The position numbers and the translations under genes are program-made. Positions 1-9,194 of a stretch of DNA of 64,000 nucleotides are shown here, piece by piece (the stretch's first letter is position 1; each line of letters begins with the position of its first letter). The stretch is from Achromobacter spanius (GTDB taxonomy: Bacteria; Pseudomonadota; Gammaproteobacteria; Burkholderiales; Burkholderiaceae_B). The stretch is from contig NZ_CP121261.1 in NCBI RefSeq assembly GCF_029637605.1, forward strand, positions 6,386,001 through 6,450,000. The letters run 5' to 3'. The notes under the pieces are model-generated. The model saw only the letters and a list, made by a program, of their open reading frames with translations, had not been told where the DNA came from and did not search any database.

Positions 1-2
1 CG

Positions 3-2195
3 ACTTACTGGCGCACCTTCTACTCCAATGTATGGTCCGACTGGCAGGAGGTTGCTAAGAAAGCGGAACTCGATGCGCTGTCCACCGCAGTTACCGCTGT
101 CCAGACAGTAGCCAACGCCGCGATCCCTATCGTGCAGAAAGGGGCCGCTAGCGGCGTAGCGTCGCTGGATTCCTTCGGCCACCTCCCAGCCGAACAAGCG
201 CCCATCATGTATGCAGCCGTGCTTCCCACGGCCACGCACACGCTGAACGACTACGTTACGCCCGGCGTCTGGTACCAGGCATCGATCGCGGGCGCAACGG
301 CGGGCGGCGCGAGCTACCCGACGGCGCAAGTGGGCTTCCTGGAAGTTGTGGCGACGGGTACGCCGGTCTTGCAGGTTTTCACCACCCGCAACGCAACGCC
401 TGCTATTCAGCAGCGGTTTTGGCGCGTGCGCGTCACCAGTACCACGTGGTCGAACTGGAAAGAGGTTGTCGATACGACGATCGCGTACACCTACCAGGGC
501 GGTCTTGCTTCGGGCGTGAACCTGAACGATTACACTCAGCGCGGTACGTGGGTGCAGGCCAGTTCGGCGGCGGCCGCTGCGGGAATAAACTACCCCATCG
601 CGCAATCCGGATACCTTTCGGTTCTTTCGGCGGGCTACCCTGGAGGCACGGCGGCTACGGGGTGTTCGCAGATTTACCACGCGGCAAACTCAAACCGGCT
701 TTTCTTTCGGGCTCTGGTCAACAGCACCTGGACGGACTGGGTAGAAGTGGGGAGGCTGGACGCTAACGGGCGCATCCCGAATACGCAGTTTCCCCTTTCC
801 GTCTCCAACCCGGCCGGAACCGACGCCAATAACCTGACGTCGCCCGGCCTGTACTACAACAATTCCGACGCGCAAGCTACTGCGGCTTTGAACTGGCCGG
901 AGCAACTGGCCGGGTCGTTGTTCGTGGAAGCGGCAGAAGTGGTGGCGGGGTCGGCCAACCAGCAAATCACCCAGACTTACACGACGCGCAACGGGTCGGG
1001 CGGAGTGCTGCGAACGTACAAGCGCGTTCGTTTTGGCGGCGGCGCGGGCGTCTGGGGGCTTTGGCAAGAATTGGCGCGGCGGGCGGATGTAATGTCGCAC
1101 GTGTACCTGACCTCCGCGACTGACGCCAACACGCTGACGGCGGATAACACGTGGTGGACCGCGGCTAATTCCAGTGTTGTTTCTGGGGGTGCGAACTTCC
1201 CGCCCGCCCCTGTGGCGTCGTCCTTCATTTTCACCACTCAGGCAATTTCCGCGACGTACATGGTGCAGACCTGCATGATGACGCCCGGGAGCAATCGTCG
1301 CCCTATCGAGTACCGGCGAATCGGAAGCGGATCAACGACCTGGTCAGGCTGGAGGATCATCGCGCCGGTTCAACTGGCGACGGACTTGCCCACCGCTGAC
1401 TGCGGCGATGTCTACGTGGACGGCCAGGGATGGTACGCGTGGGATGGGTCGGCGTATAAGCTGACTCGCGCCGGCATGGACCACGGACAGTGTCGATTCT
1501 TGTACGTCAGCACAACACAGTGTCGTTTGGTCCCGCAGAACGGCAACGGGTTGATCATCAATGGCCGCCAATATCGAATCCCTGATGCTGGGGTGAACAT
1601 CGCAAACACGGCTGGCGTTAACAGCATCGTGCAGTACGTGTATGCCTATGACAACGCTGGCGCTATTGCGCTGGAGGCCAGTAGCACTTCCCACGCGCTG
1701 CATACGGACGGAGTTCGCATCAAATCCGGAGATCCGAGCCGAACACTTGTTGGCATGTTTATCAAGCCGACAAATGGGGAGTTCGTATTCACTGGTCCTC
1801 TGAACTACGTGTCGAGTTGGTTTAACCGCGCCCAACGCGGAGTGCAGCAATATTTCAACGCGACCACGTCAAGTCTAAACACTGCGGTAATCCTCTCCAA
1901 CGGTGTAAGTTTTCTGGGATGGGCCGGCGACACTTTTTCTATGACCTGCACCGGCACTACCTACGCCAATGGCAGCGCGGGGTCGTACATAGCACTCCGA
2001 GTCAACGGTTCCGGAAACACCGGCAACTATGGCTATTCGTTAGGACCAGGGATAGGACAGCAAGGTTTCGCTATTACCGTCGCTGCCGGTCAGGCCACCG
2101 ACAACCTGTACACGGTTGCTCCGTACGGATTCTCCAATGTCTCAGGCATTTCGGTGACATGGAGTGCAGATACTGGCGTTCTATACACGGGATGA
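3..2195 (+). CDS. Phage tail fibre with tandem pyocin-knob repeats, 5' partial
   Basis: The reading frame is open from base 3 of the window, so the N-terminus is missing; 730 residues remain. It contains one partial and four complete repeats of about 80-100 residues, each ending in a tryptophan-rich strand (SNVWSDWQEV, STTWSNWKEV, NSTWTDWVEV, AGVWGLWQEL, STTWSGWRII). This matches the pyocin-knob domain of tail fibres and R-type pyocins. The last 250 or so residues differ and probably form the receptor-binding tip, but I do not recognise a family. The next gene looks like its assembly partner. Unlike lambda, where side-fibre genes follow J, this gene precedes L, K, I and J. It should set host range by binding a surface receptor. 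Confidence 0.85.
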   Translation, partial: TYWRTFYSNVWSDWQEVAKKAELDALSTAVTAVQTVANAAIPIVQKGAASGVASLDSFGHLPAEQAPIMYAAVLPTATHTLNDYVTPGVWYQASIAGATAGGASYPTAQVGFLEVVATGTPVLQVFTTRNATPAIQQRFWRVRVTSTTWSNWKEVVDTTIAYTYQGGLASGVNLNDYTQRGTWVQASSAAAAAGINYPIAQSGYLSVLSAGYPGGTAATGCSQIYHAANSNRLFFRALVNSTWTDWVEVGRLDANGRIPNTQFPLSVSNPAGTDANNLTSPGLYYNNSDAQATAALNWPEQLAGSLFVEAAEVVAGSANQQITQTYTTRNGSGGVLRTYKRVRFGGGAGVWGLWQELARRADVMSHVYLTSATDANTLTADNTWWTAANSSVVSGGANFPPAPVASSFIFTTQAISATYMVQTCMMTPGSNRRPIEYRRIGSGSTTWSGWRIIAPVQLATDLPTADCGDVYVDGQGWYAWDGSAYKLTRAGMDHGQCRFLYVSTTQCRLVPQNGNGLIINGRQYRIPDAGVNIANTAGVNSIVQYVYAYDNAGAIALEASSTSHALHTDGVRIKSGDPSRTLVGMFIKPTNGEFVFTGPLNYVSSWFNRAQRGVQQYFNATTSSLNTAVILSNGVSFLGWAGDTFSMTCTGTTYANGSAGSYIALRVNGSGNTGNYGYSLGPGIGQQGFAITVAAGQATDNLYTVAPYGFSNVSGISVTWSADTGVLYTG

Positions 2196-2202
2196 TACTC
2201 AA

Positions 2203-2643
2203 ATGACCGAGATCAAAATTGGCCCCAGCTTTGCGCATGAGCTTGCTCAAGCAGGTCTCGCAGGAGCGGAATTTTCGTGGTCGCCGGACGGCGCCATCAA
2301 CTACAACGATTCCGTACCGCAAGAGACTCGTGCAGCAGTGCAAGCCGTCTTTGACGCGCACGACCCTGAGACTCCAGCACCTCCGCTTGTGCCACAGGTC
2401 GTCAGCCGCTTCCAGGGCCGCGAAGCTATGTGGCAAACCCCGCACGGTGATACCACCCTATTCGAAGCGGCCGAGGTAGTGCTCGCAGATCCCGCCACGC
2501 CGGCCATGTATCGCAGGGCCTGGGACGACCTGCAAGAATTCCGTCGCGATAGCGAGATGCTTGCGGCAGTCGCGGGCGTGCTGGGCCTGACGGCAGCGCA
2601 GATCGATGCGCTGTTCATATTGGCCGCAAGCATCCAGGCTTAA
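2203..2643 (+). CDS. Tail fibre assembly-like phage protein (XkdW/tfa type)
   Basis: The protein has 146 residues when started at the ATG followed by TEIKIGP; an upstream in-frame ATG at 2164 lies inside the fibre gene and is less likely. The C-terminal third (YRRAWDDLQEF, then LGLTAAQIDALFILA) resembles the C-terminus of XkdW-like and tail-fibre-assembly proteins, which often end with a helix that follows a predicted TAAQIDALF-type turn. Its place directly after the fibre gene fits a chaperone or fibre-associated role. That role is inferred mainly from context; no catalytic motif is visible. Confidence 0.6.
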   Translation: MTEIKIGPSFAHELAQAGLAGAEFSWSPDGAINYNDSVPQETRAAVQAVFDAHDPETPAPPLVPQVVSRFQGREAMWQTPHGDTTLFEAAEVVLADPATPAMYRRAWDDLQEFRRDSEMLAAVAGVLGLTAAQIDALFILAASIQA

Positions 2644-2652
2644 GGAAACGAT

Positions 2653-3381
2653 ATGCGCATTTATGCAGACGTCCAGAAGCTGGAGGTCGGAGGCCTTGTC
2701 GACCTATTCGAACTGGACGCTACCGGCATCGGTGGTTCGTTTCAACGCTTTCACGGCTACACGCAGGTGGGGCCTATCTGGTGGCAGGGCAATCAGTACG
2801 ACCCGTGGGCCATCAAGGCCGATGGGTTCGAACAGGTGGGGGAAGGGCAACAGCCCACGCCGACCTTGTCCGTCGGCAATATTGGGCAGGATTCTGATGG
2901 CAATCCCATCGCAGGCGTGATCTCGGCACTTTGTATCGCTTTGGATGATCTAGTGGGGGCGCGCGTTGTTGTGCGCCGCACGCTGGGCAAGTATCTGGAT
3001 GCGCGCAATTTCGAAGGGGGCAACCCGACGGCTTCACCAGACGAAGAGTTGCCGCCGGAAATCTGGATCATCCAGCAGAAGACGGCCGAGACCGCCGAGT
3101 ATGTCGAGTTCGAACTTTCCAGTGCGCTGGACTTCAATGGGCAGATGCTGCCAGGCCGGCAGATCATCGCTGGCGTGTGCGGTTGGCTGACGAAAGGCGG
3201 CTATCGCGGCACGTACTGTGGCTACACTGGGTCGCGGATGTTCGACATCAACGGAAACCCGGTTTCCGATCCGGCGCTGGATCGATGTTCGGGCCTGCTT
3301 TCCGACTGCAAGAAGCGGTTCGGCGAATACGAAGTAATCAACTTCGGCGGGTTCCCGTCAGCGGACCGCATCAGGGGATAA
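2653..3381 (+). CDS. L: Phage minor tail protein L
   Basis: This 242-residue protein matches lambda gpL (about 232 residues), part of the tail tip. The N-terminal half contains the conserved core with VVVRRTLGKYLDARNF. The C-terminal half has four cysteines at about residues 176, 189, 212 and 219 (VCGWL, YCGYTG, RCSGLLSDC), the arrangement that binds an iron-sulfur cluster in gpL-type proteins. It is followed by K, I and J in the lambda order, with only 2 bases before K. The start is the ATG nine bases after the stop of the preceding gene, with an AAGGA motif just upstream. Confidence 0.9.
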   Translation: MRIYADVQKLEVGGLVDLFELDATGIGGSFQRFHGYTQVGPIWWQGNQYDPWAIKADGFEQVGEGQQPTPTLSVGNIGQDSDGNPIAGVISALCIALDDLVGARVVVRRTLGKYLDARNFEGGNPTASPDEELPPEIWIIQQKTAETAEYVEFELSSALDFNGQMLPGRQIIAGVCGWLTKGGYRGTYCGYTGSRMFDINGNPVSDPALDRCSGLLSDCKKRFGEYEVINFGGFPSADRIRG

Positions 3382-3383
3382 AC

Positions 3384-4163
3384 ATGCGCAAGAAGACTAT
3401 GACCGCCATCCGGGCACACGCGATGGCGGCGTACCCGCGCGAGTGCTGCGGGCTGGTGGTAATGCGGGATCGGCGTGAAAGCTACCTGGCTTGCCGCAAT
3501 CTGGCCGAGGGAACGGACCATTTCATCCTTGACCCGGAAGACTACGCGGCGGCCGAAGAGGCGGGGCGGATCTCCGCCGTCATCCATTCTCATCCAGACG
3601 CGCCGGCCGCGCCCAGCGAAGCCGACCGCGTTGCTTGCGAGGCGTCAGGCCTGCCGTGGTTCATTGTCGCGGTGTCGAGGGATGATGCCGGGGCAGTGGT
3701 GGCCGGCGAGTTTGTCGGCTTCGCGCCGGAGGGCTACGCCGCGCCGTTGCTGGGCCGCCCATTCGCACATGGCGTGCTGGACTGCTACAGCCTGGTGCGC
3801 GACTGGTACGCACGAGAGCGCGGCATTGTGCTGCCTGATTTCCCGCGCGAGGACGGCTGGTGGAACGCGGGCAAGAGCGAGGATCTGTACATGGACCACT
3901 ACGCCGAGGCGGGATTCAGGCCGTTGACCATCAGCGAGCAGCTGGCGCCCGGCGACGTCGTGCTGATGCAGATCCGATCCGACAGGGCGAATCACTCCGG
4001 CGTGTTCATCGGCGCGCAGCCGTTGATCGACGCGCCCGAGCTGTTCCCCGTGCCAGACGCGATGCTCCATCACCTGTATGGGCGCGACTCGGAGCGGGTG
4101 GTGTACGGGGGCTACTGGCGCGAGGCTACGCGGCTGGTGCTGCGATACAAGGGGGGAACGTGA
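3384..4163 (+). CDS. K: Tail assembly protein K with JAMM and NlpC/P60 domains
   Basis: The protein has 259 residues and two enzyme-type domains. The N-terminal domain is JAB/MPN-like, with ECCG at residues 20-23 and a metal-binding pattern H68-S-H70-P followed by S78 and D81. The C-terminal domain is NlpC/P60-like, with the predicted catalytic cysteine at residue 134 in LDCYSL and a histidine at about 204 in RANHSGV. This fusion is typical of lambda gpK, which is thought to act in tail-tip assembly and perhaps in cutting peptidoglycan during DNA entry. The ATG is two bases after the L stop codon. A longer upstream frame exists but starts inside L and is not credible. Confidence 0.9.
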   Translation: MRKKTMTAIRAHAMAAYPRECCGLVVMRDRRESYLACRNLAEGTDHFILDPEDYAAAEEAGRISAVIHSHPDAPAAPSEADRVACEASGLPWFIVAVSRDDAGAVVAGEFVGFAPEGYAAPLLGRPFAHGVLDCYSLVRDWYARERGIVLPDFPREDGWWNAGKSEDLYMDHYAEAGFRPLTISEQLAPGDVVLMQIRSDRANHSGVFIGAQPLIDAPELFPVPDAMLHHLYGRDSERVVYGGYWREATRLVLRYKGGT

Positions 4164-4753
4164 ACGAAACGCTGCGAGAGATTCGGCTTTACGGGCGGCT
4201 GGGCGCACGCTTCGGACGGATCCATATGTTGGCGGTCAGCAGCGCAGCGGAGGCCATACGCGCCCTTCGCGTGCTTGTGCCGGGCTTTGAGCGGGCGCTT
4301 GCGGATAGCGATGCCCACGGGGTGCGGTACGCCTGCTTTTTGGGTAAGCGCAATATTGGCGAAGACGACTTGCACGAGCTGGTCGGGGCTGACGCGATTC
4401 GAATTGCCCCGGTAATAGCGGGCGCAAAACGCGCAGGTCTATTTCAAACGATTCTCGGCGCCGCGATTCTGGTGGTGTCTGCGGTCACCTATAACGGCTA
4501 CGGCGCCACGGCCGGGTGGGCGATGATGACCAGCATGGGGGCGTCGCTGGCCCTAGGCGGTGCCACGCAGTTGCTTTCGTCGCAACAGCGAGGATTGAGC
4601 GCGCAGGACAGCCCGGAAAACGGGGCTTCGTACAACTTCAACGGCGCGGTCAACACCAGTGCGCAAGGTAATCCAGTGCCGCTTTTATACGGCCGGATGA
4701 TCGTTGGATCCGCTGTGATATCGGCGGGGATATTTGCCGAGGACCAGGTATGA
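4160..4753 (+). CDS. I: Tail assembly protein I
   Basis: The protein has 197 residues from a GTG that overlaps the K stop codon, the usual coupling in lambdoid tail operons. It resembles lambda gpI: a ubiquitin-like N-terminal part (LREIRLYGRLGARFG) and a hydrophobic, glycine-rich middle from about residue 95 to 140 (ILGAAILVVSAVTYN, then WAMMTSMGASLALGGATQLL). The C-terminus holds the conserved NVPVLYG-like element, here GNPVPLLYGRMIVGS. gpI is needed for tail-tip assembly and is not found in the mature virion of lambda. Its last codon overlaps the ATG of the next gene. Confidence 0.85.
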   Translation: MNETLREIRLYGRLGARFGRIHMLAVSSAAEAIRALRVLVPGFERALADSDAHGVRYACFLGKRNIGEDDLHELVGADAIRIAPVIAGAKRAGLFQTILGAAILVVSAVTYNGYGATAGWAMMTSMGASLALGGATQLLSSQQRGLSAQDSPENGASYNFNGAVNTSAQGNPVPLLYGRMIVGSAVISAGIFAEDQV

Positions 4754-7700
4754 CACTGCAACACTATCGAGCCAACAGGGCGCCTTCGGGCGCCCTTGTT
4801 TTTTCTGGTGCTGGACGCGGACGCGGCCTTCCGGTGGTCGGTTTCGGGGGCGGCAAAGGCGGGGGCGGCGGTCGCAGCCCGAAAGAATCGCCGGACAGCC
4901 TGCACAGCACCGCATTCGCGCGGATCATCGACCTGATTTCAGAAGGGGAGGTGTACGGACCCACGCACGGCCTGGGCGGCGCATTGCGGGACGTGCGTCT
5001 GGACGGGACGCCCATTGCGAACGAAGACGGAACGCTCAACTTTCAAAACGTCGCGATCGACTTTCGGACCGGAACGCAAACGCAAGACCCGCTACCGGGC
5101 TTTCCAGCGTCCGAAACCACGACGGGCGTTAACGTTGAACTGACGGCTACGACCCCATGGGTCCGGTCCTTCACCGACACCCAACTTTCGGCAGTGCGGC
5201 TTACGCTGGCGGTGAATGGCCTTTCACAAGCGAACACGAGCAACGGCGACATTTCCGGATACCGGGTCGAGTATCGAATCGAGGTAAGCACCGATGGAGG
5301 CGCTTATCAGCTTGCACTGGCCAGCGCCTTCGACGGCAAGAGCACGCAGCGATACGCTCGCTCGCACCGTATCGACTTACCCGCCGCGCGCTCCGGTTGG
5401 TCTGTTCGTGTTGTGCGCGCCACGGCGAACGCGGCGAACAGCACGATTGTGGACCGCACCTTTATCGATGCGTTTACGGAGGTGATAGACGCGAAGTTGC
5501 GATATCCGATGTCTGCGGTTGTGGGCATCAAGGTTGACGCTTCGCAGTTCCAGAACATTCCCACGCGCTCATACGATTGGAAGGGCCGGATTATCCGTGT
5601 GCCGTCGAACTATGACGCCGACAGCCGGGCCTACACCGGTACGTGGGATGGCACGTTCAAGCTGTCCTGGACCGACAACCCAGCGTGGATTTTCTTTGAT
5701 CTCGTAAGCAATGATCGCTATGGGCTGGGCGAGCGCATTCCTGCCGGTTGGCTTGATAAGTGGGGGCTGTACCAGATCGCCCGGTATTGCGACGAGCTGG
5801 TGCCAGATGGATTCGGCGGCCAGGAGCCGCGGTTCACCTGCAACGCCTACTTGCAGACGGCCGCAGACGCCTTTCGGGTATTGCAGGATCTGGCATCAAC
5901 GTTTCGGGGAATGGCGTATTGGGCGAGCGGATCAGTGTTCGCGGTGGCCGATATGCCGGGCGACCCGGTATACACCTTCACGTCGGCAAACGTCATTGAC
6001 CGGCGGTTCAACTATGTCGGGTCGCCACTCAATACCCGCTACACCGTGGCGCTGGTGTCGTGGAACGACTTGTCCGACATGGGCCGACAGAAGGTCGAGT
6101 ACGTGGAGGACCGGCAAGCGCTGGCTCGCTATGGGCTTAAGCAGGTCGAAGTAAGTGCGTTCGGTTGCACGTCTCGCGCGCAGGCTAATCGCGTTGGAAA
6201 GTGGCTTTTGCTGACGTCGCGGATGGAAACTCGTTCGGTGTCGTTCGCAGTGGGGCTGGACGCTTGCCGGGTACGGCCTGGCAGCATCATTCGCGTGGCT
6301 GATCAGCACTTGGCCGGCCGGCGTATCGGCGGGCGGATCCGTGATGCGACCGCGACGGTGGTCACGGTAGATGCGGAACTGGGTGTGAGGCCTGGGGATC
6401 GTCTGACCGTGAATCTGCCCAGCGGCGTGTCGGAGACGCGGATTATCAGCACGGCGGTGGGACAGGGCCTGACGGCCGACATGACGACGTTCACCGTCGA
6501 CACCACGGAACTGACTGCGGACATGGTGGGCTTGCCCGGTACGGTCTTGATTTTGACTGTGACCGCACCATTTTCGGAGGTTCCCGAAGCCGAATGCGTG
6601 TGGACGCTGGAATCTGAATCGCTTTCGGCACAACGCTATCGCGTACTCAGAGTGAAGCGCAAAGACGGTTTGATTGGCGAAATCTCGGCCATACAGCATG
6701 AGCCAGGGAAGTTCGATAACGTGGACTTTGGGACGCGCCTGGACCCGGCCCCCATCACCGTTATCCCACCAGGTGTTCAGCCGCCGCCTTCGGATGTGAC
6801 GATCACGTCGTATTCGGTGATCGACCAGGGCTATGCGAGTCATACGGCGGTATTTAGCTGGAAGCCCGCCGCCAGCGCCGTCGCCTATGAAGTGCAATGG
6901 CGGCGTGATAACTCGGAATGGGTCAATCTGCCACGCACGGGGTCCACCAGCATTGAGGTGCCGAACATCTATGCTGGCGCGTTCTTGTGCCGCGCGCGGG
7001 CGCTAAACGCGCTCGATATCGCATCGATCTGGGCATCGTCCACGCAGACGCAGTTGGACGGGGTACTCGCGCCGCCGCCGACGGTCACAAGCTTGACGGC
7101 CACGGCTCTGGTGTTCGCTATTCGCTTGAAGTGGGGTTTGCCCACCACTCCGTCGATCATCGAGCGGACTGAGATCTGGTACAGCGAAGCACCGTCGTTT
7201 CCCTCCGCTCAGAAGCTGGGTGATTTCGCATTCCCGCAGGACACCACCACGTTGATGGGGCTGTCGGCGGGGGCGCGGCTGTACTTCTGGGCAATCCTGC
7301 GTGACCGCAATGGTGTTGCCGGCGCGGGCTACCCGATCGGTAACGGCGTGCTGGGGCAGTCCAGTTCGGACGCGACCGAGATCCTGGAGTACCTGACGGG
7401 GAAGATTACTCAGACGCAACTGGCCCAGGACATTCTGGCGCCGATTGAGAAGATCCCTGTGCTGGAAACCCGCATTTCTGAGGAGGCTACGACGCGGCAG
7501 GAGCAGAACGACGCGATGGCGGAGACCATCAGCACCGTCAGCGCGAAGGTTGATACAACGAACGCGGCTATCCAGACACAGATCACTGCGCTGGCCAATG
7601 CCGATGAGGCTATCGGACGCAGGGTGGATACGGTGCAAGCTGTCGCGGAGGACGCACAGGGGGCGGCAGGCGAAGCCTTCTCGGCTGTTGAACAGACCAG

Positions 7701-8160
7701 CCAGGCGATAGCCAAGACGAACGGCGACTTGGCGGCCATGTGGAGCATCAAGACGCAAACCACCTCGGGGGGGCGAACCTACATCGCAGGAATTGGCGTA
7801 GGCGTCGAGAACTCAGGCGGCGTAGTCGAATCCCAGGTGTTGGTGGCCGCTGACCGCTTCGCAGTTATGCACCCCAACGGCGCAAACGTCACGCTGCCGT
7901 TCGTTGTCCAGGGGAACCAAGTCTTCATGGACGATCTGCTGGTTAGAAATGCGTCCATTGGTTCGGCGAAGTTCCGCGACTACTTGGACTCTGATGCGAC
8001 CGGGTATGGCGGAAGGCCTCTGTTGCGACTGAATTTTCGCTCCGGGGTCGCTGAGTTCAATGGGCAAAGTGCGGATGGGTCACGCACGGAAATCAACAAC
8101 AAGGGAATGCGATATTACTACCCCAACGGCGTGCTAGGCGCGCGTTTCGGAGGCGAATGA
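4750..8160 (+). CDS. J: Host-specificity / tail-tip protein J
   Basis: The protein has 1136 residues and the lambda gpJ layout: a glycine-rich start (GGGKGGGGGRSPKESPDSL), a conserved tip-attachment region (ARIIDLISEGEVYG), beta-rich tail-hub domains, a fibronectin-III-like segment from about residue 678, a probable coiled coil at about 910-993 and a DUF1983-like C-terminal region from about 997. It forms the tail tip and should contact the host receptor. The ATG at 4750 overlaps the I stop (ATGA) and has a GAGG motif 7 bases upstream. A terminator-like hairpin lies at codons 9-18, and a GTG at 4834 (VGFGGGKGGGG) matches the usual gpJ start, so the true N-terminus is uncertain. Confidence 0.9.
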   Translation: MTLQHYRANRAPSGALVFSGAGRGRGLPVVGFGGGKGGGGGRSPKESPDSLHSTAFARIIDLISEGEVYGPTHGLGGALRDVRLDGTPIANEDGTLNFQNVAIDFRTGTQTQDPLPGFPASETTTGVNVELTATTPWVRSFTDTQLSAVRLTLAVNGLSQANTSNGDISGYRVEYRIEVSTDGGAYQLALASAFDGKSTQRYARSHRIDLPAARSGWSVRVVRATANAANSTIVDRTFIDAFTEVIDAKLRYPMSAVVGIKVDASQFQNIPTRSYDWKGRIIRVPSNYDADSRAYTGTWDGTFKLSWTDNPAWIFFDLVSNDRYGLGERIPAGWLDKWGLYQIARYCDELVPDGFGGQEPRFTCNAYLQTAADAFRVLQDLASTFRGMAYWASGSVFAVADMPGDPVYTFTSANVIDRRFNYVGSPLNTRYTVALVSWNDLSDMGRQKVEYVEDRQALARYGLKQVEVSAFGCTSRAQANRVGKWLLLTSRMETRSVSFAVGLDACRVRPGSIIRVADQHLAGRRIGGRIRDATATVVTVDAELGVRPGDRLTVNLPSGVSETRIISTAVGQGLTADMTTFTVDTTELTADMVGLPGTVLILTVTAPFSEVPEAECVWTLESESLSAQRYRVLRVKRKDGLIGEISAIQHEPGKFDNVDFGTRLDPAPITVIPPGVQPPPSDVTITSYSVIDQGYASHTAVFSWKPAASAVAYEVQWRRDNSEWVNLPRTGSTSIEVPNIYAGAFLCRARALNALDIASIWASSTQTQLDGVLAPPPTVTSLTATALVFAIRLKWGLPTTPSIIERTEIWYSEAPSFPSAQKLGDFAFPQDTTTLMGLSAGARLYFWAILRDRNGVAGAGYPIGNGVLGQSSSDATEILEYLTGKITQTQLAQDILAPIEKIPVLETRISEEATTRQEQNDAMAETISTVSAKVDTTNAAIQTQITALANADEAIGRRVDTVQAVAEDAQGAAGEAFSAVEQTSQAIAKTNGDLAAMWSIKTQTTSGGRTYIAGIGVGVENSGGVVESQVLVAADRFAVMHPNGANVTLPFVVQGNQVFMDDLLVRNASIGSAKFRDYLDSDATGYGGRPLLRLNFRSGVAEFNGQSADGSRTEINNKGMRYYYPNGVLGARFGGE
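4774..4804 (+). terminator. Terminator-like hairpin inside the 5' end of J
   Basis: A perfect 7-bp GC stem (GGGCGCC/GGCGCCC) closes a TTCG tetraloop and is followed by TTGTTTTTT; flanking AACA/TTGTT bases extend the pairing. It has all the marks of an intrinsic terminator. Yet it lies 24 bases inside the ATG-started J frame, where it encodes ordinary residues (NRAPSGALVF). Confidence 0.7.
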
Positions 8161-8161
8161 T

Positions 8162-8455
8162 ATGGCAATCGCACCGCTTGAAATTTGGGACGAACAGGGG
8201 CGATCGCTTTTCAACTTCAACACGCGAGTAGCGCGGCAGATGGGTAGCTTTTCAACGGGCACTTCCGATGGCAATCAATACGTGGCGGAACTGGCGGACG
8301 CAAACGGCTGGATGGCGGTGCAATTCTTCGGCGACTACGGTGTTGATAGTGCGCCGATGATCAACCGAGTAGGCGGGTCATTGTCCTGGCGATTTATCCC
8401 CAACCAGCCGAGCGGCGGGCGCGTCGCCGCAACGATAATTTACGGGGTGCGGTAA
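8162..8455 (+). CDS. Small phage protein of unknown function downstream of J
   Basis: The protein has 97 residues, starts one base after the J stop codon and ends directly against the next gene. I do not recognise a named family. Its opening (LEIWDEQGRSLFNFNTR) has the same pattern as the opening of the next protein (VVLYNQSGDLLVDSRN): a short hydrophobic strand, an acidic or polar turn with a glycine, and a second strand. The two may be distant relatives. Position suggests a tail-associated or receptor-related role, but nothing in the sequence proves it. No signal peptide or membrane segment is visible. Confidence 0.7.
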   Translation: MAIAPLEIWDEQGRSLFNFNTRVARQMGSFSTGTSDGNQYVAELADANGWMAVQFFGDYGVDSAPMINRVGGSLSWRFIPNQPSGGRVAATIIYGVR

Positions 8456-9121
8456 ATGGCCGATGCAGCGGTGGTGCTCTACAACCAAAGCGGCGACCTC
8501 TTGGTTGACAGCCGGAACATCAACTTGTTCTTGCGACACTCTGGGGTTACGGGGGGCGAGCGCTTTAATAATGTGGTCCTGGAGTGCTTGGATCCGGTCG
8601 TCTTCATTCGCCCCGTGTCGGGATTAGGCGCACTGGTCGCAACGAGTCGAAGCGGCAATTCTTTCACGTTTCGCTTCCGTGGGCAGTGCGAGTATTACGT
8701 CTTCGATCGACCCTGGAGGACCGGCGGCCCAATCGACATTTGGTCTCAGGACGGGCGACACATTTTCATGAGCACTGCGCGGCCCATGAACGTCGTGCAG
8801 ACGATCGATCTTCCCAAGTACTTTGACGCTTATCGGCTTGCGTTCCAGGACGGATGGACATACGCGGGCCTGCCGACTTCGAAGTACGCCTACAACGTCT
8901 CATATGTCCGGCAGGGCTACAACTGTATGCCGGAGCCTGGTGGCGGATGGTCGTCGAATCTTCAGACCGAGTACCTATCGGCCACGCCGAACGGCCTGCA
9001 CGTGAACATGGGTGAGTGGCGGATGCGCTTTTTTGGGTGGGCGCCGTTGTATTCAAATTCGTTTGTCAGCTATGCGGGGAATTGCCCTGTTTCGTTTATC
9101 GATGTGTCAGGTTGGCTCTGA
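8456..9121 (+). CDS. Phage protein of unknown function, aromatic-rich
   Basis: The protein has 221 residues and starts at the base after the preceding stop codon. It is rich in aromatic residues and glycine (CEYYVFDRPWRTGGPIDIW, WRMRFFGWAPLY), which suggests a beta-sheet structural protein rather than an enzyme. It has no signal peptide or transmembrane segment. It is the last gene of the tail block and is followed within 30 bases by a strong terminator, so it belongs to the late tail transcript. A decoration or distal tail protein is a guess from place only. Confidence 0.7.
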   Translation: MADAAVVLYNQSGDLLVDSRNINLFLRHSGVTGGERFNNVVLECLDPVVFIRPVSGLGALVATSRSGNSFTFRFRGQCEYYVFDRPWRTGGPIDIWSQDGRHIFMSTARPMNVVQTIDLPKYFDAYRLAFQDGWTYAGLPTSKYAYNVSYVRQGYNCMPEPGGGWSSNLQTEYLSATPNGLHVNMGEWRMRFFGWAPLYSNSFVSYAGNCPVSFIDVSGWL

Positions 9122-9150
9122 CACGACCCATCTAATTTCACTCTGTCTTT

Positions 9151-9174
9151 GCCCGCCGCGTGCGGGCTTTTTTT
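9151..9174 (+). terminator. Terminator after the tail gene block
   Basis: A GCCCGC/GCGGGC stem with a five-base loop is followed by a run of seven T. It separates the tail genes from the lysis cassette. Confidence 0.85.
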
Positions 9175-9194
9175 CGTCCAAACGGGAGGCAATC

